Origin: CAWHBO01 sp963827735
Lineage (GTDB): Bacteria; Patescibacteriota; Patescibacteriia; Patescibacteriales; UBA12075
Length of the DNA stretch: 64,000 nucleotides
Direction: 5' to 3'
Assembly: GCA_963827735.1 (NCBI GenBank)
Contig: CAWHBO010000001.1
Span: 1 to 64,000, forward strand
Below the pieces are notes generated by a model. That model searched no databases. It saw only the letters and a list, made by a program, of their open reading frames with translations, and was not told the DNA's origin. Made by a program: the position numbers and the translations under genes. Below, piece by piece: positions 28,101-40,100 of the stretch (within the stretch, counting starts at the first letter, position 1; every line of letters begins with the position of its first letter).

Positions 28101-31100
28101 CTGAACAATGGAATATAGCGACGTATGCAAACGGCACGACCACTGATACTGGCTATACTGTAATTGATGATTGGACAACCGCTCCGCAAAATTATCTTAA
28201 AATATTTACTCCGGTAGATGCAGATGAGGTTGGTATTAGTCAGAGACACCAGGGAAAATGGGATAATAGTAAATATAATATACTGGCTTCTGATTCAGAT
28301 ATGGCCGGCATTTCAATATATGTAGCTGATGTCCAAATTGACGGTCTGCAAATAAACAGAACAAGAAGTGGAAATGGAAACGCCGGCATTTATATTTATG
28401 GGATTTTCGGGGATGGAGATGTGCGCATTTCCTCCAATTTGATCAAGGCCACCACGGGTTCATCAGGGTACTTATATGGAATTGTTTCTGAAAACACCAC
28501 CGCCGGTTCAATATCAAATTATATTTATAATAATATTCTTTATGAAGATGGTTATAGTTTTACTGATGCAATTTTTGCGAGAACCAATGGATATGCTTTT
28601 TATATTTATAATAATACTATTTACAATTCATCCCAATGGGGAAACATACTCGGTGATAATTATTCTGTAGTAATTGCTAAAAATAATTTGGCCTACAATC
28701 CAACGGCCAGCTATGACAATTACACAGGGTCTTTTATATCTTCTGATTATAATGTCTCAAACGATTCGTCGGATACCGGTGGAGCGCATGACAAGATTAA
28801 TGCTATCGTTAATTTTGTAGATCCTGCCAACGGCGACTTCCATTTGGCGGCGAATGACAGTGTCGCAAAAAACGCCGGCAAGGATTTGTCTAATGATCCG
28901 TATTTGCCGATTACGACTGATGTTGACGGACAAGCACGATCAAAATCTGTGACCGGATTCAGTTATGATATCGGCGCTGATGAAGTATCTGCGACACCGG
29001 TATATTTTTCAGTCGGGCAAAATACCTCCAACCATGAAACCGGAACCGCGAACGTAAACGTGGCTACTGGTACTGCTTATTTCTCTGAGGCGCAAACCGC
29101 TACCAATATGGGAGTAGGCGACAAGCTGACAGCCGGCGGACGGACATTTTATATCTCCGGTAAAATTTCAGACACCCAGTGGACCGTCGTCACTGCCACC
29201 GGCTCAATGCCTGCCACTCTCGCTACCACTTCGGTAACGTCCATTGCTCATGCCTTCAATTCCTTAGCCAACGCCGAAGCCGGCATCCCGGCCCTGCTTG
29301 GCACATCCGATTTGGTTTCGGGCGGATATCAATTGAATATTCCTTGCTACTATGACTCTGGGCCGGATACGACGGCGGTTGATATTGCAGGATGGACGAC
29401 CGGTGTGGATAATTATATCAAGATTTATACGCCGGATGATATTACGACTGAAGTTAATCAGTCGCAGAGACACAGTGGCGTGTGGAGTGCGGATAAATAC
29501 TATATTCAATTAACTGCAAGCAATAATTATGTTTATGCAATCGTAAATGAGCAGGAGTATGTAAAAATTGACGGATTACAAATTACTGTTACCGGTTCAA
29601 CTGGTTATGAGGTGATTGATATATATAATAGTGCTGAAATGATAGAAGTTAGTAATAATATTTTACGCAACCAAGCTACTATAAGCGGAACCGGTTACGC
29701 GGCTGGTTTTAATACTACAGAAAGTGCGGTAGTATGGAATAATATTATATATGATCAAGGCGATCATGGGTATAGTATAAATGCAATAAATTGGAATGAG
29801 GCAATACCCATATATGTTATTAATAATACAATTTATAATTCTAATGTCTGTATATACAGCTATGGTTTTCAAGATTTGTATCTTTATAATAATATTGTAC
29901 AAAATTGCACAAATGGGTTTGATGGCGGAACTTGGAATTCAAATTCTGATAATAATATTTCTGACATTGCCGGCGATGCCCCGAACGCCACTTGGACTCC
30001 GGGCGATTCAACAACTGACGTGATTTTTGTAAATGAAGCCAGTGATGATTTTCGCCTTGCCAAAACTGATACGGCGGCAGTTGACCAAGGCACTTCATCC
30101 CTAATTTCCCAATTTCCCAATTTCCCAATTTCCATTAATTACGACATAGAGGGCGAAGCCCGCATCGGTACTTGGGATATCGGCGCTGACGAAATGAATC
30201 TGCCGGATGAATTTGTATCGGTGATTGATCCGGGCAATGGGGCGGGGACGGATTTTGATTCCCTGTCCGAATGGAACACGATCGTGCATGCTGATTTGAC
30301 TGTGCCAACTACCAGGGTATTCTCTTGGTCAACAGCCAGTGGTACTGTGCCGGACGGAGCGACGGTCGTCGGCAACACTTCGGGCGCGATCGCGACGGCC
30401 ACGCATATGACCGCGACCACGACGCTCACCGGCTCGGCGCAAATTCTCCTGACCAATATCTCCGGTGCTTTCCAATCCGGCGAACAGGTTTCGCTCCAGG
30501 GCTATGCCACTTCTTCGGTCTATATATATTTATCTAATTCCGGCAATACGGTAATTGCCGTGGCTAAATGCCGGACTTCGGATGGGTCGGCTGATACTGA
30601 TACTGTGTCAATTGACGGTTGGACTGCTGATTCTGCTCACTATATCAAAGTCTGGACTGATCCAGACGAGAATTATCGCCATGAAGGGAAATGGGATGAG
30701 GGGAAGTATCGGTTGGAGGGAAATAACAGTTACCCTGGCCTTATTACTGTTATAACGACAAATACTAAAATTGAAGGTCTTCAAATATATGAAAATTATT
30801 ACAGTGGAATTCATGTAAATACAAGTGAGGCCGGTTCAGTTGATATAAGTAATAATATTATAAAAGGAAGCGATACAGGCACTTCTCCTGGAATAAATTT
30901 TTATAATGGCGGTTATGGTGAAATTGTTAATATTTCGAATAATATTATATATAGAGTCGGTGATAAAACAGAATCTGCGGAAGACAGTGGTATTTGGCTT
31001 GGCAGAGATGGATACTCAACAAATTTATTTGTAAATGCATACAATAATACAGTAATTGGATTTTCCTATGGATTTTATTATTATTATGCAACTAGTTTGT

Positions 31101-34100
31101 TAAAAAATAATATTTCTTATGATAATACCGACAATTATTACGGAACTTTTGATTCTGCTTCAACAAACAATCTTTCCGGTCCGGGTACGGATGCGCAAAT
31201 TCCGGCGACTAATGCCCGTAATGGATATTTAGTCATTTTTGTTGACGAGGCCAACGAAGACTTCCACCTAGACAGCGCCGACACAGCCGCCAGAAACAGG
31301 GGAACGAATCTGACCGCTGATACTTATTTGCCAATTACTGATGATATTGACGGCAATGACAGATTGGATACGGCCGGGACTTGGGACATTGGCGCGGATG
31401 AGAACATTGCCAAGATTTATCGGTCGGTGGGGCCCAGTGCCATTGCGGATTTGAGCAATGGCGGAACACTGGAAATAAAAATCGCCAGTTCATCCACGGG
31501 CGGTGTCGCCGACTATGTCGCATATTTCACCACTGCCCAGCCGGACAATGTGGGGGTGGGGGATGCCGTGCAGTATGACAAAGACAATGGCGGAACTGTT
31601 GACTCAATCGCCTTCATCACCAAGCGCTATAACGCTAACTACTATTCTGTCCGCACCGCCACCGGCAGTGCGCCGTTTTTGACCACGACCGCGGATGAGG
31701 ATTGGGGGATTTATCGATCAGTAATATCGTTAAATGATGCAACTTTTACCGGTGATCCAAATCCGGGAATAAGCGGTGCGGTTTCCTCTCAAGTCTCTTT
31801 GAGTTCGCAAGATTTGGTGTCATATCAATATCAACTTAATATACCGTGTTATGCCAATGGAACGACACCTGATGCGACTTCATCCACTGTCAGCGGTTGG
31901 ACCACCAGTGAAGATTCGTATCTTAAAATTTACACTCCAACTAAAAGCGATGAAGTGGGAATTAGCCAAAGGCATACTGGCAAATGGGATGATACAAAAT
32001 ATTTTTTAACTTATTCTACGGGGGATATGATAACCTCATATGTTAAGTTTCTTCATATTGATGGGCTCCAAATGTTGTTAACCGAGGCTGGACATGGTGA
32101 TTACGGTGGAATATTTGCCGAAAATAATGTAGAAAACGGTGGTGTAATAAGCATTTCTAATAACGTCATAAAAAATATAAATGCTGCCGATTTTGATGAA
32201 TATGGCATAGCAGCAGTGTCGTATACACAAAATTTCACGACCACATATTACATCTGGAATAATATTGTCTATGGATTTAACACTACCAATAGCAGAGGCA
32301 TAGATGTTGGTTATAAGACCGTAGATACAGTTTATCTATACAATAATACTGTTTACGGTTGCGCGACCGGATATCTAACACATGCTAGTGGGACAACAAT
32401 TGTTTTGAAAAATAATATTGCTTATAATAATATCGATAATTATAATGGAACTACATTTTCTGGAACTTCAAATAACAATCTTTCCGGACCTGCGCAAACC
32501 GACGCCCCCGGATTGAATCCGCAAAATGCGAAGACGGTTATTTTTAAAGATGCCACGAATGGCGATTTCCATTTAGCCCCCGGGGATTTTGGCGCTCGCA
32601 ACAAAGGCGCGGATTTATCAAATGATTTGTATTTACCAATCAATACAGATATAGACAATGACGAACGTTCAGCTAGTACTCTTTGGGACATTGGCGCGGA
32701 TGAGGCTATTTTCAGAATATACAGAAGCATAGCCCCGAACAAGACCAATGAATTGGATTATGGCCGGACAGGACATAACCTCACCATGACTGCCACGAGC
32801 GTCGCCTTTAGCGCGGATGTACCGGACAATGTCGGCGTTGGCGATGTGATTGTCTATAACGCTTCATCGTCACTGGCTTTCATCACCGGCCGTAACAGCG
32901 CCACCAGCTTCACAGTGGAAAGCGCGACCGGCACTCCCGTCAGGACTCAAGTCTCCACGACCGCCTGGGCGATTTATCGCGCCTATACCTCTTTGTCCAA
33001 CGCCGAAGCCGGCATTGAGAATACGGGTATTCCGACAGGGGTAAGGAATTTTGACACTTGGACTGATGGCAGGGATATCGCTAGCACTTCTGAGCAATGG
33101 AACATTGCGGCGTATGCTAATGGAACAACAGCGGATGCGACCTCTACAACAATTGACGGCTGGACCATGGCTCCACAGAATTATATTAAAGTCTATACGC
33201 CTGTCGATTCAAGCGAGGTTGGAGTTTCGCAGAGGCATGCGGGGAAGTGGGATGATACGAAATATAAAATAGTAAAAACCACAACGGCAGATTGGGATTA
33301 TGCCCTGGCACTGAACAGTGATTATATACAAGTTGAAGGTATGCAAATATCATTGGCATATTCTCATGAAGAAACTAAGGCAATACTTGGTGATACAGCA
33401 TCGGTAAGCAACAATCATACTGTTAGTAATTCAATTATCAGAGGCATTCCAACGGTTGGAAGTGAAGGTAGTGCGTTTTATATTGCTGATCAAGTTAATT
33501 TTTACTACAATTTATATTCTTATAATAATATAATTTATGATTTTAATGCCGGAGCAACCGGGGCAGGTGGTGCTATTATTTTTACTGGAAATAAATTGTT
33601 TGTATATAACAACACGATAAATAATTGTTATGTCGGAATGTATGATAATATTGGCACAAGTAGAGCCATAAATAATATTATCCAAAATGTTGAGCTGGGT
33701 GGTTATTGGGATATTGATTTTACCGATTACAATATAACTAATTTAGCCGCTGATGATTCTGGGCCACATTCCAAAAATTCAACTTATGTAAATTTCGTAG
33801 ACCCCGCCAACGGCGACTTCCATTTGGCACCAACCGACAACATAGCCAAAAATGCAGGCAAGGATTTGAGCAAAGATTATTATCTATCAATCACAGATGA
33901 TATTGATGGCGAAGCCAGGTCGGTGTCGGTTAGCGGATTTAAGTATGACATCGGCGCTGATGAAGTATCTGCCACACCGGTCTATTTCTCGGTCGGGCAA
34001 AATACCTCCAACCATGAAACCGGAACCGCGAACGTAAACGTGGCCACAGGGACGGCTTATTTCTCTGAGGCGCAAACCGCTATCAATATGGGGGTAGGCG

Positions 34101-37100
34101 ACAAGCTGACAGCCGGCAGTCGCACATTCTATATCTCCGGTAAAATTTCAGATACCCAGTGGACAGTCGTCACCGCCACCGGCTCTATGCCAGTTAACTT
34201 GGCGACCACATCGGTTACGTCCATCGCTCACGCCTTCAATTCCTTAGCCAACGCCGAAGCCGGCATTCCGGCACTGCTTGGCACATCCGATTTGGTTTCG
34301 GGCGGATATCAATTGAATATTCCTTGCTACTATGACAGCGGACCGGATACGACGGCGGTTGATATTGCAGGATGGGCGACTGGTGAGGAAAATTATATTA
34401 AAATATATACGCCGAATGATACGGATACCGAAGTTAATCAGAGTCAGAGGCATGAGGGGGTATGGGATGATGAAAAGTATAGACTGGTTATTTCTGATTG
34501 GTTGGCGATATATATCTATAATACCGATGTGAAAATAGATGGACTGCAATTTTCATCAGATAGCAGTAATGTCAGGCAATTTATTACAATTGATAATTCG
34601 CTAAGCTTTAATAAAACTTATATTTCCAATAATATAATAAGAAGAACGATCGCAGGAGATACTGTATCTTATGGAATCTATGATAATAGTGAAGCAAATA
34701 CCGGGCAATTATATGCATATAACAACATAATTTATGATATGAGAGCCCCGAGTGATTATGGTGTGGGAATAATAATTGCTAATAATGGTATCAGTCATAT
34801 TTTTAATAATTCTATTATTAATAGCGATCGGGGTATAGATGTAACCGGCACATATCAACATGTAAAAAATAATTTAGTAATGAGCAGTGGCGATGGTTTT
34901 GATGTTTTTTATAGTTGGACAGAAGATTCAGATTACAATCTTTCTGATATCGCAGGCGACGCACCAGGAAGTCATTCAGCGACAGCGACTGTTATTTTTG
35001 TTGACGAAGCCAACGACGACTTCCGCTTAGCCAAAACTGATACGGCGGCAGTTGACCAAGGCACTTCATCCCTAATTTCCCAATTTCCTAATTTCCCAAT
35101 TTCCATTAATTATGACATTGAGAACGAAGAACGCATCGGTACCTGGGACATTGGCGCGGATGAAATGAATTTGCCGGAAGAATTTGTATCGGTGATTGAT
35201 CCTGGCAATGCGGCCGGGACGGACTTTACTTCGCTGTCGGCTTGGGAAACGGCCGTGCAAGCCAATCTGGTTGCGACCACCACTCGCGTATTCAGCTTCA
35301 ATCCAAGCAATGCCAGTAGCAGTATGCCGGACGGGTTTGCAGTGGTGGGTGAAACGAGCGGAGCCACCGGGAATATCGTTCATATGACAGCTTCCACCAC
35401 CAGCGCGCAGATCATGATTGAAAATGTTGCTAACGGCATTTTTCAATCAGGCGAACGCATTCATTTGACTGCCAGTACGACCTATTATGTTAATTTATCC
35501 AATTCCGGCAACACCGTGATTGCCGTGGCCAAATGCCGCAGTACCAATGGCACAGCTGATACGACCAAAGTAAATATCAGCGGCTGGACAGTGGACGCCG
35601 CGCATTACATCAAAGTCTGGACCGACCCGAATGATGCGTATGGCCGGCACCGAGGCGTTTGGAATGAAAATAAATATTGGATGAACGTATCTGATAGCGC
35701 CGGATCTGATGACGCCATTGATATCCTTGAAGACTATGTCTGGATTGATGGCCTGCAAATGGAAATGCGGACCAATATATATTCCGGCAGTGGCTGTCTT
35801 GGTTTTGATAGAATGGCCGGCGAACTCAAAATCTCCAATAATATCTGCCAGATCGTGGATAACACCAACAATTATCAATACGCGTTTAAAAAATACACTA
35901 CCGGATCAAATGCCACCATTAAAGTTTGGAATAATATTATCTATGGCGCCATCAATAGCAGCCAGGATGACGGCGTAGGCATAAGGCTTATTGGCGTCGG
36001 TGATACTGATATAATGTATTTGTATAACAATACAGTCACTGGTTCTTATCAGGGGTATTATGTGACCGGCAGTGGAAATATAGATGCCAGAAATAATATT
36101 GCCTACAATAATACTGATAACTATTATTTCCTTGGCAATTACTCTGATTCATCAAACAATTTGTCCGGCCCCACGCAGTCAGATTCACCCGGGTCAAATA
36201 AGATCAGTAATGCTATTGTGCAATTTTTAGACGCGGCTAACAATGATTTTCATCTGAGTCCGAATGATACCGTAGCGAGAAATGCCGGTACGTCAACAGT
36301 TAACAATTTACAATTAACAGTTAACAATGATATATGGTTTGATATTGACGGTACTGCCAGAGGTAATTCTTGGGACATTGGCGCCGATGAAGTTCCAGTT
36401 GAATTTGTGAGTACGATTTGCGAAACGGTTGATAGCGGAGGGGCCTGCGTAGAAAAAGACTACTCCGGCCTCTCACAGTGGGAAGATAAAGTAGAATCAA
36501 ATTTATCATCATCAACGACTCGTGTATTCTCGGGCGCTATCACTGGTACTTTAAGTGAGAACGATTTGGTTACGCTGATTAACCCCGGAAATGCTACGAC
36601 CACGGTTACCGGATATGTGGTTGCAACCACATCAGATCAAATCCTCATCGATGGGATTACCGGTATAACGACGCCCCTGGTAGTAGTTCCAAGTTCCAGG
36701 TTCCAAGTTACAAGTGGAAATTACTTTACAGTGTCCGGCACTGGTGATGCTTTTGGTGCTTCGCCGATTGCGATTGCGAAGATTGATGGAGCGTGGAGTG
36801 CGAGTGATACGACTGCGGTGGCTATTGATGGGTGGACTACGGATAATGATAATTATATTAAAGTTTATACTACCCCAACTGCCAAGCATTCGGGAAAGTG
36901 GGATTATGGAAAATATCGGTTAGCAATAACAGGTAATACCAGCGGGGCGCTTTACCCCTTGTTAATTATAGCCAGTAATGTAAAAATTGATGGAATTCAG
37001 GTGTTTGTAGAAAATTCCCATCCAGCCGGAATAGCAATAAATATGAATTTTACCTGGGCAACCGAAGAAGGAAGCCCGGAAGCAAGCCGTAATATAATAA

Positions 37101-40100
37101 AATGTATGGATTCAGGAGGAGCGGATAGCTCCGGTATAATTATCGGGAATACTGATTATAGGCAAGATGCAAAATTTTGGAACAATATAATATATGATTG
37201 TAATTATAATGCTATCTCAAGTTGGGATGACAATGTTTATGCGGATATTTATCAGAATACAATGTTTAACAATAGAGTAGCAGTTGAGGCGGGAGGAGGA
37301 AATACATGGACAATGAAAAATAATATTGCTCAAAATTGTACTATAGGCACATGCTATTCAGGAGCTGACGATTTTTCTGATTATAATATTTCTGATATTA
37401 ACGATGGTCCTGGCCCTAATTCAATTAATGCTATAGTAAGTTTTATTTCTACTTCTACTGGCGACTTTCATTTGACGGATAATAGCCGTGGTATTGACGA
37501 AGGGTTTAATCTGTTGGCTTCTACTTCTTTGTTTAGCACTGATGTTGATGGCGGGTCAAGGCCAAGTTTAACATCTGGTCTGTCATGGGATATTGGCGCT
37601 GATGAAGTGGGGACCAAAATATATAGAAGTGTCGGGAATATTGCCACTGCTATTTCTAATGCTGCGAATGTGTCTATTACCGGCTGGACAGCGACTTTCT
37701 CGGCTGTTCAGCCGGATAATGTCGGGGTGGGGGATGTGATTCAGTATGGGACTGGGGTTTATCAATTGGCCTTCATCACCGGGCGCTCCAGTTCTACGGT
37801 TTATTCGGTGCAAGGCTATGACGGCACACAGCCAAGCGCGACCACGACTGCCACGATGAACATTTACCGGGCGCATTTAACATTGAATGACTGGGAAACC
37901 CAAACAGTCGCCAATGTGAACACGGGTATCAGCGATACCGTGGATGATTTGGTATTGGTGGGGCAAGATTTGGTGGCGAGCAATACGATTATGATGGTGG
38001 CGGCGTATGCGAGTGCGGCTGGGGATACGGAGGCGGTGACGATTGATGGGTGGACTACTGGTGAAAATAATTATATTAAAGTTTATACGCCTGTTTATTC
38101 AAATGAAGTTGGAGTGACGCAGAGGCATGGGGGAAAGTGGGATAGCAATAAATATAATATAGTGAATTCACCGGCAAATGCAAATTCTGTTATTAATAAT
38201 TATGTTGCATATACTCAGTTAGTCGGTTTACAAATAGCTGTCGATGGGACGAGCTATGGCGCTATTGCTTATGATAACCCCGGTTTAACTGATTTGCTAA
38301 TTGATTCTTGTATAGCCAAAAGTGTTGGTGGCGATGATTCAAAAAGAGGTTTTGAATTAAGCAGTGGACCTAATGGGCATATAAAAGTATTTAATTCAAT
38401 CGCTTATGACTTTATTAACATGAGTGGCTCTGGTTTTGAGGACTGGGGAACAGGTAGTGTTGAAATATATAATTCAACTATTTTTAATTCATATTATGGT
38501 GTGAGAAGACCTTCATCTTCAAATATTAAATTAGTAAACGTAATTACTCAAAATTGCACAGATGGATTTTATGGAACATTTGATTCTTCTTCTGACTATA
38601 ATATTTCTGATATCGCCGGAGATGCACCAAACGCGACTTGGTCGGCAGGAAATTCTGCGATTGATGTGGCTTTTGTGGATGAAGCCAACAACGACTTCCA
38701 CCTCGCACCCGGCTCAGCTGGAATTGATCAAGGAACCTCCTCACCAATTTCCCAATTTCCTAATTTCCCAATTTCCATTAATTACGACATCGATGGAAAT
38801 TATAGAAGAACCTGGGACATCGGCGCCGACGAAGCAAGCGTGGAATTTGTATCAACAATAATGCAAACCGGCGGAGCATTTTCATCTTTAAGTGCTTGGG
38901 AAACTGCCAATCAAGTGGATTTGACAGCCACGACCACGGCGGTGTTTGATTGTTCGGTAGCTACGGGAATCATTCCGGTCGGTTCCAGCGTGCAGGGAGG
39001 GACATCGGGTGCCTTGGCATCAACGACTGTCATGTCCACTTCTTCCAATCAGATTTTGATGTATAACATTGACGGTGATTTTGAAGCCGGCGAGACAGTG
39101 GCAATCCAAGGCGAGACAGTGGCAGTGGCTTGGTATGATGAAAACTGGGGATATCGCAAAAAGATTACGATTAATGCCGCTCAAGTAGCCTCGGCTTTGT
39201 CCGGTTTTCCAGTTTTGGCTACGACCACAGATACTGATTTGCGATTTACCGGTAATGGCGGAGATGTCGGATCATCAACCGGCGCCGACATCATTTTTAC
39301 CAGCGCCGACGGCACAACACTTTTGAATTATGAACGAGAGTACTATGCGCCGACCACCGGGCAAATCGTAGCTTGGATCAAGACAGATTTATCAGCGCTT
39401 GCCAATACCGAGATTTATATGTACTACGGCTACGCAGGGGTGCCGGCTGATCAGGCCACCACCACGGGCGTATGGGATGATAATTATTTATCCGTTCATC
39501 ATATGACAGATAATCCTGACAACCAGCATGTTCGGGATAGTACTGGAAACAGCAATGGCACCAAGGGCAGTGCCAACAACCCGGAACAATATGCCGGGCG
39601 GATATACGCGGCCCAGGACATGAATGCGGATACGGAGTATATCTCCATGGCTGACGGCGGTCTCTGGGATTGGTCGCCGGCCAATGCTTCACAGCCCCGG
39701 ACTTTTGAAACCTGGTTTTATCCGACCACTGATCCGTCATCAGGACAGGGTATTGTCTTACTGGGCGGAGTCAATATCGGTTCCGGAAACAGTTATATAT
39801 TTACGTATGCGGATAATGGTGGCAATGCTCTGGCCGGCGTGGTCGTAAATGCTGCCGGCACGACCATCGGGAGTTTTTATTACGCGGTAAATCTTACCCA
39901 AAATGCTTGGAGTCATATCGCTTTCACTGCTTCTGATTCCGGTAATTGTGGCATATATATCAATGGCCAAGCGCAGGCTGAGGGGTACACCAGCTGGGAT
40001 GATACTACCACGGTTACCCCGCCGGTTGGACAAACCGGTATCGGTAATGTTTTTAATCCCACAAATCTTGATCAAGGCCGTTTTGATGAATGGCGCTGGT

